Shown: positions 52,259-62,366 of the stretch, one piece after another | Layout of the letters: each line of letters starts with the position of its first letter | Position numbering within the stretch: position 1 is the first letter of the stretch | NCBI RefSeq assembly: GCF_003651185.1 | Contig: NZ_RCDC01000007.1 | Span: forward strand, 62,001-126,000 | Direction of reading: 5' to 3' | Length of the DNA stretch: 64,000 nt | Source of the DNA: Stenotrophomonas rhizophila | GTDB lineage: Bacteria; Pseudomonadota; Gammaproteobacteria; Xanthomonadales; Xanthomonadaceae | Translations under genes and position numbers: made by a program | Notes under the pieces: model-generated | Database searches by the model: none | What the model was told of the DNA's origin: nothing | Seen by the model: only the letters and a program-made list of their open reading frames with translations

Positions 52259-54207
52259 GGGGATGCTCCGGAGGTCGGGCGATGCCTGCGCAGGTCGCGC
52301 AATAATGAAGTGAGGTCGACGTCAGCGCCAGCGTAGCGCGCCTGGACGAAACGCGCGCTGAGCGACAGCAGCGCAGGATCGGGTCGCTGCCGGTCTACCC
52401 GGCGTGCCCACTCGCCAGCCGGTTCGGCGCTGGCGCGGGACAGTCCATAGCGCGCGTACCGGCGTCCCAGCGCGTGCCACGCGCGCAGCAGCGGGTCGCG
52501 CTCGCGTTCGCCCCGGGCCAGCAGCCATGCCATCCAGCCTAGCGCGGCCAGTGCGAAGACGATGAAAATTCCCACCAGCTGGCTCGGATCCAGCCGCTCG
52601 AAACCAAACGGTTCAAGAAGCTGCTGCTGACGGTTGGCATCGAAGGACAGGACTAGGTCGTTCCAGCCCCGGCGCAGCCAGTCGCCCATCTGCCCGATCT
52701 GCAGCCATCGGCTGTCCAGCGTGGCGCCGGCGGCGCCGGCCCCCAGCCGGTCCTCGAGCGTGTCGTAAACGCGCTCCGGCGCAACGGCGGCGGTCGGATC
52801 GACCCGCACCCAGCCACGCCCCGGCAGCCACACTTCGGCCCAGGCATGTGCATCCATCCGGCGCAGTACCCAGTAGTCGCCATACGGGTTGCGGATGCCG
52901 CCCGCGAAGCCGGTCACCACCCGCGCCGGGATGCCTGCATTGCGCATCAATACGACGAACGAGGAGCTGAAGTGCTGGCAGAAGCCGGCCTGCTGATCGA
53001 ACAGGAATTCGTCCGCGCCATCGCGACCGGGCTCGGGCGTATCCAGGGTGTAGACGAAACGCGCCCGCACCCAGTCGAGCGCGCGCTGCACGATCACCGC
53101 ATCATTGCTGCCCGCGTCCTGTCGCCACTGCCGGGCCAGGGCTGCCGTGCGCGGATTCAAGCCGTCGGGCAACTGCAGCGCAAGGCGCCGCTCGTAAGGC
53201 GTCAGCGCGTCGGTATAGGCCACCGCCGGTGCCGAGGTCAGTCGCCAACGGGTCAGCGCGTTCAACGCCGCGTGGCTGCGCAGGCTGTGGTTGACATCCA
53301 GGTCGCTGCCGGGCGGTGCCTGCAGCGGCAGATCCAGCGCGACCAGCTGGCGGCGATCGGTCGGCTCGTAATCGATCTGGTAGTCCCACTGCGTGCTGGC
53401 GTGGGTTACCGCGGCCGGCGCACGCGTGATCTGCCGCCGGTCCTGCTCCCAGCGCTTGCCATCGAAATGGGTCAGTACCGGCCCGCGCCAATAACGTTGC
53501 TGCGGCGCCGGGATCGCGCCGAAGAACTGCACGCGAAGCGCAGGGGTGTCATCGGCCATCAGGTCCAGCCACTCCCCGGGCTCCATCGTGTCGGACAGGC
53601 CGGGCTTGCCCACCGCGCGGTCCGGGATGCCCCAGAGCGGTTCGCTCAAGCGCGGGAACAGCCAGAAACCGGCCAAGGCCAGCGGCAGGCCTAGCAGGAC
53701 CAGCCGGCCGATGCCGCGCAACTGGCGTTTGAGGGGCGCTGGCGGTGCCTGTCCCTCCAGGTGTGCCAGGCGTTGCAGGGCGAGCAGTGCGACCAGGCCG
53801 GCCAGCACGGCCAGCGTCATCGTCAACGGGCCTTGGTCGAGCAGGAACGCGGCGAACGGGCCGAACAGCCCGAAGCCGACCAGGCTGCGGCCATCGCGCA
53901 GGCTGCGCAGCTCGCTGGATTTCAGCGCGAGCATTGCGGCCAGCAGCGCGCAGCCGGTGTCGCGGCCAGGCCGTGGACCCATCTGCCAATAAATGGCGGC
54001 CAGCATGGCCAGCACCAGCAACAGTCGCAGGGCGCCCGGCAGCAGCCGCTGCCGCGAGGCCAGCGCGGTCAGCAGTGCGACACCGGCGATGACGGCGGCC
54101 AGCACGGTGGGCAGCTGCAGCAGCAGCGGCAACAGGCCCAGCGCCGCGCTGGCCAGCGCCCAGTAGCGCGCGCCGGGACTGAGCAGGGACACGGGCCGGT
54201 CAGTCAT
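52255..54207 (-). CDS. TgpA-like transmembrane transglutaminase (DUF3488)
   Basis: 650 residues from MTDRPVSLLSPGARYW; the frame is open upstream over the DUF58 gene but that is an artefact. The N-terminal half has about six membrane helices. The periplasmic transglutaminase domain has Cys in QQAGFCQHFSSSFVVLMRNAGIPARVV, His in RMDAHAWAEVWLPGRGWVRVDPT and the Asp therein. A further helix near 560 and a DUF4129-like cytoplasmic tail follow. It overlaps the DUF58 gene by 8 nt. In Pseudomonas this gene is essential; substrate unknown. Confidence 0.92.
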   Translation of the reverse strand: MTDRPVSLLSPGARYWALASAALGLLPLLLQLPTVLAAVIAGVALLTALASRQRLLPGALRLLLVLAMLAAIYWQMGPRPGRDTGCALLAAMLALKSSELRSLRDGRSLVGFGLFGPFAAFLLDQGPLTMTLAVLAGLVALLALQRLAHLEGQAPPAPLKRQLRGIGRLVLLGLPLALAGFWLFPRLSEPLWGIPDRAVGKPGLSDTMEPGEWLDLMADDTPALRVQFFGAIPAPQQRYWRGPVLTHFDGKRWEQDRRQITRAPAAVTHASTQWDYQIDYEPTDRRQLVALDLPLQAPPGSDLDVNHSLRSHAALNALTRWRLTSAPAVAYTDALTPYERRLALQLPDGLNPRTAALARQWRQDAGSNDAVIVQRALDWVRARFVYTLDTPEPGRDGADEFLFDQQAGFCQHFSSSFVVLMRNAGIPARVVTGFAGGIRNPYGDYWVLRRMDAHAWAEVWLPGRGWVRVDPTAAVAPERVYDTLEDRLGAGAAGATLDSRWLQIGQMGDWLRRGWNDLVLSFDANRQQQLLEPFGFERLDPSQLVGIFIVFALAALGWMAWLLARGERERDPLLRAWHALGRRYARYGLSRASAEPAGEWARRVDRQRPDPALLSLSARFVQARYAGADVDLTSLLRDLRRHRPTSGASP

Positions 54208-55156
54208 GGGGCAACAGCGCCAGCGCGCGCTGGCACAGGTGGTGATGGGCACTGCCGTTGCCGGGCCCGAGCACCGGTTGGCCGGGCAGCTTGAGCGTAT
54301 AGCGGCGGCCTTCGCGCTCGGCCAGGTCGATCCAGCGCGCCATGCGTGCGATCCGTGCTTCGGTGCCCAGCGGTGCCAGGTGCCACCAGTCCAGCACGAT
54401 CTCCACCCCGACCGGCTTTTCGTACTCGCGCACCAACAGGGTGTCGCGTCGCGCGGAGTGTTTCCACGCGATGCTGCGCACCGGGTCGCCAGCGCGATAC
54501 GGGCGCAGCTGATGCAGCTCGTCGCCACTGGCATGCACGCGGGTATGCAGGGGGTCGCCGCCGCTTTCCGGCAGGGCGGGTGCGTGCGTTTCCGGTGCGG
54601 CATAGACCAGCAACGGCGTTTCCGGCCAGACCCACGACCACGCGCGCACCAGACCGAGCGGTTGCGTGGTGGCGATGCGGATGCGGGCCAGGTCGAACCA
54701 GCCGCGCCGGTGCGTGGGCAGCTCGAGATCCACTTCGATCTGGTCGCTGTCGATCAGGTGCCCGAACGCGGCCACGCCCTCGTGCTCCACCTGCAGGCCG
54801 CGACGGGCACGGGTATCGGCGCGCGACAGGCTGATGCGCAGCCGCAACGGCGCGCCCGCGGTGACCGGCTCGGCGGAGACCGCATCCACCTGCAACCCGG
54901 ACAGCTGCAGGTGCGAGCTGATCGCACTGGCGATGCTGACCGTCGCCAGCAACAGGGCCAGCAGCAGCGCAGGATTGTTGTTGTAGTTCAGCGCGCCGAG
55001 CAGCATCGCCGACAGCAGCGCGGCGACGAACAGCCCGAACCGCGTCGGCAGCACATAGATGCGGCGCCGGTCGAACCGGCACGGCAGGTGCTCTGGGCGG
55101 CGCGGTCGCGCCAGATGTTGCAGTTGCTGCCAGCGGGCTCCCCAGCCGCGGCGCAT
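54200..55156 (-). CDS. DUF58 domain membrane protein
   Basis: 318 residues from MRRGWGARWQQLQHLARPRR. Two transmembrane helices (about 43-82), then a periplasmic/cytosolic beta region and the DUF58 signature LHQLRPYRAGDPVRSIAWKHSARRDTLLVREYEKP. Always found with MoxR and transglutaminase genes, as here: one base separates its ATG from the moxR stop. Confidence 0.92.
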   Translation of the reverse strand: MRRGWGARWQQLQHLARPRRPEHLPCRFDRRRIYVLPTRFGLFVAALLSAMLLGALNYNNNPALLLALLLATVSIASAISSHLQLSGLQVDAVSAEPVTAGAPLRLRISLSRADTRARRGLQVEHEGVAAFGHLIDSDQIEVDLELPTHRRGWFDLARIRIATTQPLGLVRAWSWVWPETPLLVYAAPETHAPALPESGGDPLHTRVHASGDELHQLRPYRAGDPVRSIAWKHSARRDTLLVREYEKPVGVEIVLDWWHLAPLGTEARIARMARWIDLAEREGRRYTLKLPGQPVLGPGNGSAHHHLCQRALALLPHD

Positions 55157-55157
55157 C

Positions 55158-56111
55158 TCAGTCGACCTGCACGGTCTGGAGGATGGCGCGGGCCAGTGCC
55201 GGCCCGTTGCCGGCTTCGGCCTCGGGCACCAGGCGATGCCCGGCCACTGCCACGAACAGGGTCTGCACGTCTTCGGGCACCACATGCGCGCGGCCGAGCA
55301 GCAGCGCATGCGCCCTGGCGGCGCGCAGCAATGCCAGGCCGGCACGCGGCGACAGGCCCACGCGCACCCCGGCGTGCTGGCGGCTGCGGGCGAGCAGGGC
55401 CTGCACATACGTGATCAACGCCTCGCTGGCATGCACCTGGCCCACCGCCTCGCGCAGCGTGCGTACGTCCACCTCGCTCAGGCGCGCGGTGGCCTGCGCG
55501 ATCAGATGGCGGCGATCGGTGCCGCGCAGCAGCTCGCGTTCCGATTCCGGATTGGGGTAGCCCAGGGCCAACCGGAGCAGGAAGCGATCCAGCTGCGAGT
55601 CCGGCAACGGGAACGTACCGGAGAGGTCGACCGGGTTCTGGGTGGCGATGACGAAGAAGGGATCCGGCAGCGGATGGGTCACGCCATCCAGGGTGACCTG
55701 CTGCTCGGCCATCGCTTCCAGAAGCGCACTCTGGGTACGCGGCGGCGCGCGGTTGATCTCGTCGGCCAGCAACACATGCGTGAAGACCGGGCCGGGGTGG
55801 AACTGGAACTGGCGGCTGCCGGCGTCATACACCGAGACGCCAAGCACATCGGCCGGCAGCAGATCGGAGGTGAACTGCACCCGCTGGAAGCCCAGCCCGA
55901 GGCTGCAGGCCATGGCGTGGGCGAGGGTGGTCTTGCCCAGCCCGGGCAGGTCCTCGATCAGCAGATGGCCGCCGGAGAGCAGCGCCACGAACGCCAGCCG
56001 CACCTCCTGCGCCTTGCCCAGCACCAGCCCGTTGACCTGATCCTGGGCGGCGCGAAGGGACTGACGCAGTACATCGGTTAGCATGGCTGGCACGGGGGGC
56101 GAATGATCCAT
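55158..56111 (-). CDS. MoxR-family AAA+ ATPase
   Basis: 317 residues. Walker A LIEDLPGLGKTTLAHAMA, Walker B VLLADEINRAPPRTQSALLEAM, sensor 1 FFVIATQNPVDLSGTFPLPDSQLDRFLLR. MoxR proteins are chaperone-like ATPases that mature partner complexes; first gene of the moxR-DUF58-tgpA-slp series. Confidence 0.94.
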   Translation of the reverse strand: MDHSPPVPAMLTDVLRQSLRAAQDQVNGLVLGKAQEVRLAFVALLSGGHLLIEDLPGLGKTTLAHAMACSLGLGFQRVQFTSDLLPADVLGVSVYDAGSRQFQFHPGPVFTHVLLADEINRAPPRTQSALLEAMAEQQVTLDGVTHPLPDPFFVIATQNPVDLSGTFPLPDSQLDRFLLRLALGYPNPESERELLRGTDRRHLIAQATARLSEVDVRTLREAVGQVHASEALITYVQALLARSRQHAGVRVGLSPRAGLALLRAARAHALLLGRAHVVPEDVQTLFVAVAGHRLVPEAEAGNGPALARAILQTVQVD

Positions 56112-56151
56112 GTCCGTCTCGATTCGATGATTCCACTGATTCTATAGAGCA

Positions 56152-57993
56152 ATGCAGGGCGAACAACGCGCACGCACCATATTCCTGTTGTTGTGGACGC
56201 TGGTCACCGCCGTCAAGCTGGTGGTGGCCGCACGTCTGCCCTTGTTCGTGGACGAAGCTTTTTACTGGCAGGAAGGCCAGCACCTGGCGGCGGCCTATTC
56301 GGACCTGCCGGGCCTGACCGCCTGGCTGGCACGCCTGGGCGTGGAAGTGGGCGGCAATCATGTGCTCGCGCTGCGCCTGCCGTTCCTGGCGATCGGAGCG
56401 TGGCTGCCATGGCTGGTGTCACGCATCGCCACGCGCTGGTTCGGTGCGGTGGCCGGTTGGCAGGCCGGCAGTCTCACGTTGCTGATGCCGCTGTCGGCCA
56501 CGCTGGGCATGCTGGCCGTGCCCGATGTGCCGATGGCGCTGGCTGCGGTGCTGTGCCTGGATGCCGGCGCGCGCCTGCTGCGCAGTGTCGATGCCGCGGC
56601 GGCAGTAAAACTGGCCGCCGGCCTGGCGATCGGCGCACTCAGCCATTACCGCTTCATCGGCGTGATCGTGGTCGGCTTCATCGCGCTGCTGGTGCTGCCG
56701 CAGGGCCGGCGCATGCTGCGCGATCCGCGCGTCTGGGTGGCCCTGGCGGTGGGTGTGCTGGCGTGGCTGCCGCTGCTGTCGTGGAATGCCGACAACCATG
56801 ATGCGGGCCTGAAATTCCAGGTGATCGAGCGCCACCCGTGGGCGTTCGAATGGAGCGGGCTGTGGTTCCTGGTGATCCAGCCGATGCTGGTCACCCCGAT
56901 CCTGTGCATCGCGATGTGGAAGGTGGCCCTGGCGGGCACCCGCTCCGGTGGCGGCGCACGCGCGCAATGGCGTTACTTCGGCCTGATCGGCGCGGTGTCG
57001 ACGCTGTCCATCTTCGGCCTGGGCTTCTTCACCGATGTGGAGCGCATCAGTTTCCACTGGCCGCTGCCGGGTTATCTGGCGCTGCTGATCGCCGTGCCGG
57101 TGGTGCTCAACGGCTGGCCGCGCTGGTTGCGCCGTACCGGCTGGTGGTTGGCCGGCGCCGGGCTCGCGCTGGCCTTCGGCTATTACCTGACGGCGTCCAT
57201 CCCGAGCGTGCGCGAGCAGTTGGCCGGCTACAAGTATTACCCACGCAACTTTGCCGGCTGGGAACCGTTGGCAGGCGCCGTGCGCGACGAGCTGAAAAGC
57301 ATGCCGCCCGGCACGCGCGTGCTGGCCGGCAACTTCAAGTTGGGGGCGGAGCTGGGCTTCCAGTTGCGCGATCCCTCGATCGAGGTGCTGCGCCACCCGC
57401 TGAACGACAAGCACGGCCGCAGTGCGCAGCTGGGGCTGTGGGGGCTGCTGCACGATGGCCAGCGCGACGCGCCGATGCTGCTGGTGCTGTCGCCCAGCGA
57501 TCAGCGCTATCGCGATCTGCTGGCGCGCTACCACGCGGTCTGCGAACAGGTCGGCCCGCTGCCGCCACCGCGTGTGGTCAGCAACGATCATGGCTTCCAG
57601 CGCTTCCTGCTGTTCAAGCTGCCGGCCGAACGCGTGGAGGGGCCGTGCGTCACGCCGGCGATGGCCTGGCTGGATGCGCCACAGCCCGGTGCCGCGGTGG
57701 GGAGCCCCCTCGAGGTGCGTGGCTGGGCCTTCAAGGATGGCGTGGGCATCGCGCGTGTCGAGCTGCTGGTCGATGGCAGGCCGGTGGGCGATGCGGTCTA
57801 CGGGCGGCCCTACGACATCACCGGCGCGTGGAAGATCTCCACCGATCCGCAGCACCCGAATGTGGCCTTCGATGCCACGCTGAAGACCGACCACCTCGCG
57901 CCCGGCCGTCATTGGCTCGGTATGACGCTGCACGGCAAGGACGGCAGCGTGGAGCAGTGGCAGGAACAGGCCTTTACCGTCCCCGCGCGCTGA
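56152..57993 (+). CDS. Glycosyltransferase family 39-like membrane protein with Ig-like C-terminal domain
   Basis: 613 residues. The N-terminal 350 residues are a GT-C fold: first loop FVDEAFYWQEGQHLAAAYSDLPGLTAWL carries the catalytic-type DE/acidic motif of PMT/ArnT enzymes, followed by about ten membrane helices. The periplasmic part ends in a beta-sandwich (about 500-613, GAAVGSPLEVRGWAFKDGVGIARVELLVDG). Divergent from moxR by 40 bp. It probably transfers a lipid-linked sugar on the periplasmic side; substrate unknown. Confidence 0.85.
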   Translation: MQGEQRARTIFLLLWTLVTAVKLVVAARLPLFVDEAFYWQEGQHLAAAYSDLPGLTAWLARLGVEVGGNHVLALRLPFLAIGAWLPWLVSRIATRWFGAVAGWQAGSLTLLMPLSATLGMLAVPDVPMALAAVLCLDAGARLLRSVDAAAAVKLAAGLAIGALSHYRFIGVIVVGFIALLVLPQGRRMLRDPRVWVALAVGVLAWLPLLSWNADNHDAGLKFQVIERHPWAFEWSGLWFLVIQPMLVTPILCIAMWKVALAGTRSGGGARAQWRYFGLIGAVSTLSIFGLGFFTDVERISFHWPLPGYLALLIAVPVVLNGWPRWLRRTGWWLAGAGLALAFGYYLTASIPSVREQLAGYKYYPRNFAGWEPLAGAVRDELKSMPPGTRVLAGNFKLGAELGFQLRDPSIEVLRHPLNDKHGRSAQLGLWGLLHDGQRDAPMLLVLSPSDQRYRDLLARYHAVCEQVGPLPPPRVVSNDHGFQRFLLFKLPAERVEGPCVTPAMAWLDAPQPGAAVGSPLEVRGWAFKDGVGIARVELLVDGRPVGDAVYGRPYDITGAWKISTDPQHPNVAFDATLKTDHLAPGRHWLGMTLHGKDGSVEQWQEQAFTVPAR

Positions 57994-58009
57994 ACGTGCG
58001 TGCTCTTCC

Positions 58010-59719
58010 ATGGATGACACCGTCATGCGCGATGCGCCGCAGGAATCTACCCCCTTGTCTGCTTCCCATCCGTACCCCGCGCCGGTGGCGCCTGCGCTGA
58101 TCCGGACGTTGTGGTGCGCGGTGGCGGGCATCGTTTCGGTGGGTGTGGCCGCCATGCTGTGGCTGTCGCCACGCGTGCTGTACGCCGATCCGTGGCGCTT
58201 CACCCAGAAGCTGCTGGAGATGCCGTGGCCGGGCAACGTACTGGTGTCGGACAATGGCCACCGTGAAATCCTGCCGAACCTGGTGCGCTATGCCGAGCTG
58301 GAGTGGCTGCACGGCAATCAATGGCTGCAGATCGGTACCGGCGTTGCGTTGGCACTGGCGACAGCAGGGCTGCTGGCCCGGATCATCAGGGCCGATGCCA
58401 TGGCACCACCGGTGCGCGCCGCCGCCGCCCTGGTCGCGGCGCTGTCGATCTTCTGGCTGGGCAGCCAGCGCGCGCTCACCCATGCCAACGAATCGGTCCA
58501 CGCGTACCTGATCACCGCAGCGCTGATGGCCGGCGTCGCCCTGCTGCTGCGTGGCGATCGTCGCGGCGCGGTAGTGGCCGCCGTGTGTGGCGTCGCGGCG
58601 ACGTTCTCCTTCGGCAGCGGCGTGGCCGTGTTCGTGGGGTTGGCGGCGGTGATGATGGTGCGGCGTGCGCCGTGGTCGCACTGGGTGCCATGGACCGCCG
58701 CCCTGCTCGTGGCGGTCGGGCTGCACCTGGGCATGGGGCGGACGGGCATGCCGACGCAGATGGCGCTTGCCCCGCTGCCGCAGCTGGACGTGCTGCTGCG
58801 CTGGCTGGCCTCGCCCTTCATCTATCTGGCCTGGCCGGCACTGGATCCAGCGGCGGCGCAGCAGTTGCCGTTCGCGCCCGTGCGCGGTGCGGTCCAGTCC
58901 GTGGCGAGCGCGTATGAGGCGCTGTTCGGACCGGTGCTGACCTCGCGCTGGCCGCATCTGCTGATCGGTGCGTCGGGGCTGACCGCGTTGTTCGGCATGA
59001 CCTGGCGCACCTGGCAGCGCGGCCGCAGCGCCGGGGCCGGGGAGTCGGTGGGGCTGGCGATGGCATGGTTCGGCCTGGCCGTGGGCGCGCTGGTCGCACT
59101 GAGCCGCTGGAGTTACTTCGCTGACTACCCCACGCAGGTGGCCGCAACGCGCTATGTGCCCTGGTCGTGGCTGTTCTGGTCCGGTCTGGTGTTGTGGACG
59201 ATCGTGCGCGTCGGCCTGCGCCATCCCGGGCGGGTGGCGTGGGCAGCCCTGCTGCTGGCGCTGGTGGCCGTGCCGAGCACGGCGTGGATGGCCTATCTCG
59301 GCGCCGGCATGCAGCGGGTGGCCAACATGACCGCCACGGCGGCCGCGGCCGGTGTGGTCGATCCGGATCAGACCCATGGCGAAAGCGTGCCCGGCGAAGT
59401 GCTGGCGGCGCTACCCAGCCTGCGCGCGCACGGGGCCTCCGTGTTTGCCTGGCCGGAAGCCCGCTATCTGGAGGGTGCGCCAACGGCGGCACCCGGCGTG
59501 GTCGTTCCGGTCGGCGATGTCTCCCTCGTGGCGGTGCGCAACACCCTCGGGGGCTCGGCCTGGCGCATCCAGTTCAGCGCCCAGAGCAGGGCGCCGCGGC
59601 TGGTCCTGCAATGCGGTGGGCGTCCCGTGGGCCTGGCCATGCCGCTGGCGGGCCGCTGGGTTGGCTGGGCCACCGGCGAACTTGATGCCAGCTGCCTGGA
59701 GGCGCTGCAGCTGCGCTGA
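58010..59719 (+). CDS. Large polytopic membrane protein, unknown
   Basis: 569 residues (an ATG five codons in is an alternative start). About ten to eleven hydrophobic segments, with a periplasmic loop after the first helix (YADPWRFTQKLLEMPWPGNVLVSDNGHREILPNLVRY) that holds an acidic/His motif like those in GT-C proteins, and a soluble beta-rich C-terminal domain (about 470-569). It starts 16 nt after the GT39-like gene, so the two are likely one operon for envelope glycan modification. Function unknown. Confidence 0.75.
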   Translation: MDDTVMRDAPQESTPLSASHPYPAPVAPALIRTLWCAVAGIVSVGVAAMLWLSPRVLYADPWRFTQKLLEMPWPGNVLVSDNGHREILPNLVRYAELEWLHGNQWLQIGTGVALALATAGLLARIIRADAMAPPVRAAAALVAALSIFWLGSQRALTHANESVHAYLITAALMAGVALLLRGDRRGAVVAAVCGVAATFSFGSGVAVFVGLAAVMMVRRAPWSHWVPWTAALLVAVGLHLGMGRTGMPTQMALAPLPQLDVLLRWLASPFIYLAWPALDPAAAQQLPFAPVRGAVQSVASAYEALFGPVLTSRWPHLLIGASGLTALFGMTWRTWQRGRSAGAGESVGLAMAWFGLAVGALVALSRWSYFADYPTQVAATRYVPWSWLFWSGLVLWTIVRVGLRHPGRVAWAALLLALVAVPSTAWMAYLGAGMQRVANMTATAAAAGVVDPDQTHGESVPGEVLAALPSLRAHGASVFAWPEARYLEGAPTAAPGVVVPVGDVSLVAVRNTLGGSAWRIQFSAQSRAPRLVLQCGGRPVGLAMPLAGRWVGWATGELDASCLEALQLR

Positions 59720-59722
59720 GGC

Positions 59723-60295
59723 TCAGGGCAGGGTGTGGCCGGCCTGGCGCAGCAGCTGGCTCAGCGCGATCAGGGGCAGCCCGATCAGTGCGGTCGGGTC
59801 GCGGTTCTCGATCGCCTCGAACAAGGTGATGCCCAGGCCTTCACATTTGAAGCTGCCGGCGCAGTCCAGCGGCTGCTCGGCGGCCACGTAGCGGGCGATC
59901 TCTTCAGCCCCCAGGGCACGGAAGTGGACCCGGGTCAGATCACAGGTCGCCAGGGCCTCGCCGTCGCGCACCAGGCTCACGGCCGTGTGGAAGTCCACGA
60001 CCTGCCCGGACATCGCGGCCAGCTGCGCATGCGCGCCCTCCACCGTGCCCGGCTTGCCCAGCGGGGCGCCGTTCAGTTCCGCTACCTGGTCCGAGCCGAT
60101 CACCCACCGGCCCGGGTGCAGGCGGGCAACCGCCTCGGCCTTCGCGCGCGCCAGCCGCACCGCCAAGGCCCGTGGGGCCTCACTGGGGCCGGGGGTCTCA
60201 TTCACCTCGGGGCGGGCGGTCTCCAGGGGCAGGCCGAGCCGCTCCAGCAGGTCACGGCGGTAGCGGGAAGTAGAGGCAAGCAGCAGCGGGGTCAT
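59723..60295 (-). CDS. yceF: Maf-like nucleotide pyrophosphatase (YceF type)
   Basis: 190 residues starting MTPLLLASTSRYRRDLLERL. Maf signature plus the YceF-subfamily features HCAGSFKCEG-like DCAGSFKCEGLGITLFE and VIGSDQVAELNG. YceF hydrolyses 7-methyl-GTP. Divergent from yceD, as in many gammaproteobacteria. Confidence 0.93.
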   Translation of the reverse strand: MTPLLLASTSRYRRDLLERLGLPLETARPEVNETPGPSEAPRALAVRLARAKAEAVARLHPGRWVIGSDQVAELNGAPLGKPGTVEGAHAQLAAMSGQVVDFHTAVSLVRDGEALATCDLTRVHFRALGAEEIARYVAAEQPLDCAGSFKCEGLGITLFEAIENRDPTALIGLPLIALSQLLRQAGHTLP

Positions 60296-60409
60296 GCGAC
60301 AATACCGGGCACGGAAGGGCGGCAGTCTGGCCCCTCGGGGCGGGGATCGGCAACCTGACTGCGCAGGCATTTGACAGCGGCCCGGACGATCCTTAACATT
60401 CAGCGGCTT

Positions 60410-60919
60410 ATGTCCGCAAACGTGCCCGAAATGCTGGATGCTTGGCGGATGGTCGCAGCACGCAGGTGCTTCGACGGCCAGGTGGATCTAGCGGAATTGA
60501 CCCGCCTCCAGGGCCTTGTCGCCGATACCGAAGGAACGTGCACCTATGCACTGGAATTCGCGCACGACGACATCCTGCAGGTATCCTATGTTGAACTGTC
60601 CATCGACACCGCGCTGCCGCTGATCTGTCAGCGCAGCCTGCAGCGCTTCCTGTTGCCGGTTTCGATGGTGCAGCGGCTCGGCCTGATCCGCAGCGAAGAG
60701 GAAGAATCCTCGCTGCCGGAAGGCTGGGAACCGTGGCTGGTGCCCGAAGACGGCATGCTGCGACCGCTGGAGCTGGTCGAGGACGAACTCGTCCTGGCCG
60801 TGCCCGTCGTGCCGTTGTCTCCCGATGGCGAGGCAGTGGACAAGGACTGGGCACCGACCGAAGAAGAAATCAGCAAGGCCAATCCGTTCGCGGCGTTGGC
60901 GGCACTGAAAAAACAATAG
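60410..60919 (+). CDS. yceD: YceD/DUF177 family protein (23S rRNA accumulation)
   Basis: 169 residues from MSANVPEMLDAWRMVAARR; a TTG 13 codons upstream is less likely. Family features: CQRSLQRFLLPV and the C-terminal DKDWAPTEEEISKANPFAALAALKK. Usually co-transcribed with rpmF, which lies 108 nt downstream. It lacks a visible zinc-binding Cys pair beyond the single CQR cysteine. Confidence 0.92.
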   Translation: MSANVPEMLDAWRMVAARRCFDGQVDLAELTRLQGLVADTEGTCTYALEFAHDDILQVSYVELSIDTALPLICQRSLQRFLLPVSMVQRLGLIRSEEEESSLPEGWEPWLVPEDGMLRPLELVEDELVLAVPVVPLSPDGEAVDKDWAPTEEEISKANPFAALAALKKQ

Positions 60920-61027
60920 CAGCCGGATTGTCGTCGGCGGCTGCGGCGAAAGCGAAAACTGTGCTGGGCGCTGGCGTCCTGCGCGACGATACGACGAAGC
61001 AAAACGAACCGAGTTTGGAGCAATCCC

Positions 61028-61225
61028 ATGGCTGTGCAGAAATCCCGTGTCACCCCGTCCCGCCGCGGTATGCGCCGTGCGCATGACGCCCTGAGCGCCA
61101 AGCAGCTGTCCACCGATCCGACCACCGGTGAAGTGCATCTGCGTCACCACATCACCGCTGACGGTTTCTACCGTGGCAAGAAGGTGATCACGACCAAGTC
61201 GAACTCGGCCGTCGAAGAAGATTGA
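61028..61225 (+). CDS. rpmF: 50S ribosomal protein L32
   Basis: 65 residues, [20 protein letters not shown] start; the Cys-less form (no zinc-binding C pairs). GGAG site 8 nt before the ATG. Confidence 0.97.
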   Translation: MAVQKSRVTPSRRGMRRAHDALSAKQLSTDPTTGEVHLRHHITADGFYRGKKVITTKSNSAVEED

Positions 61226-61230
61226 TTTGT

Positions 61231-61263
61231 AAAGGCCGCTGCCCGGTCGGGCAGCGGCCTTTA
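61231..61263 (+). terminator. Hairpin terminator of rpmF
   Basis: AAAGGCCGCTGCCCG-GT-CGGGCAGCGGCCTTT, 5 nt after the stop. The T tract is short, so some readthrough to fabH is possible. Confidence 0.75.
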
Positions 61264-61313
61264 CCCCATTCTTCCCGATCGTCACGTTTGGCGATCGAGC
61301 TACAGGACATGCA

Positions 61314-62291
61314 ATGAGCAAGCGGATCTACTCGAGGATCGCGGGCACCGGTAGTTATTTGCCCGAAAAAGTGTTGACCAACCAGGATCTGGAGAAAATG
61401 GTCGACACCAGCGATGAGTGGATTCAATCGCGCACTGGTATCCGCGAACGGCACATTGCGGCCGAAGGCGAGACCACCAGCGACCTCGGCTACCACGCCG
61501 CGGTACGTGCGCTTGAAGCGGCCGGTATCGACGCTTCGCAGCTCGACATGATCGTGGTGGGTACCACCACGCCTGATCTGATTTTCCCGTCCACCGCGTG
61601 CCTGATCCAGGCCAAGCTCGGTGCGACCGGCTGCCCCGCCTTCGACGTCAACGCCGCCTGTTCGGGCTTCGTGTTCGCGTTGAGCGTGGCCGACAAATTC
61701 ATTCGTTCCGGTGATGCACGCCATGTGCTGGTCATCGGTGCGGAAACGCTGACCCGTATCGTCGACTGGACCGAGCGCACCACCTGCGTGCTGTTCGGCG
61801 ATGGCGCGGGCGCCGTCGTCCTCAAGGCCGACGAAGACACCGGCATCCTCAGCACCCACCTGCATTCGGATGGCAGCAAGAAAGAGCTGCTGTGGAACCC
61901 GGTGGGCGTCTCGGCCGGCTTCGGCGAGGGCGAGAATGCCCGCGGCGCGATCCTGATGAAGGGCAACGACGTGTTCAAGTACGCCGTCAAGGCGCTGGAC
62001 TCGGTCGTCGATGAAACCCTGGAAGCCAACGCGCTGACCAAGGACGACCTGGACTGGCTGATCCCGCACCAGGCCAACCTGCGCATCATCGAAGCCACCG
62101 CCAAGCGCCTGGAGATGTCCATGGACCAGGTGGTGGTGACGGTCGACAAGCATGGCAACACCTCCTCGGCCTCCGTGCCGATGGCGCTGGACCACGCCGT
62201 CCGCTCCGGCCGCGTGGAGCGCGGCCAGCTGCTGCTGCTGGAAGCGTTCGGCGGCGGCTTCACGTGGGGTTCTGCTCTGCTGCGTTATTGA
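61314..62291 (+). CDS. fabH: Beta-ketoacyl-ACP synthase III
   Basis: Starts fatty-acid synthesis by condensing acyl-CoA with malonyl-ACP. The 325 residues carry Cys in [13 protein letters not shown], His in [11 protein letters not shown] and Asn in [15 protein letters not shown], with the C-terminal [13 protein letters not shown]. It lies directly after rpmF; plsX, which usually separates the two in enterobacteria, is absent here. Confidence 0.97.
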   Translation: MSKRIYSRIAGTGSYLPEKVLTNQDLEKMVDTSDEWIQSRTGIRERHIAAEGETTSDLGYHAAVRALEAAGIDASQLDMIVVGTTTPDLIFPSTACLIQAKLGATGCPAFDVNAACSGFVFALSVADKFIRSGDARHVLVIGAETLTRIVDWTERTTCVLFGDGAGAVVLKADEDTGILSTHLHSDGSKKELLWNPVGVSAGFGEGENARGAILMKGNDVFKYAVKALDSVVDETLEANALTKDDLDWLIPHQANLRIIEATAKRLEMSMDQVVVTVDKHGNTSSASVPMALDHAVRSGRVERGQLLLLEAFGGGFTWGSALLRY

Positions 62292-62323
62292 TAGTGTCAG
62301 TTACGACAACGTGACGCTGTCGT

Positions 62324-62346
62324 TACGGCCCCATTACGGGGCCGTA
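62324..62346 (+). repeat. Hairpin between fabH and the kinase-like gene
   Basis: TACGGCCCC-ATTA-CGGGGCCGTA without a T tract, 21 bp before the next start codon; may attenuate or stabilise the operon message. Confidence 0.55.
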
Positions 62347-62366
62347 TGCATTTCAGGAGAACTGTC

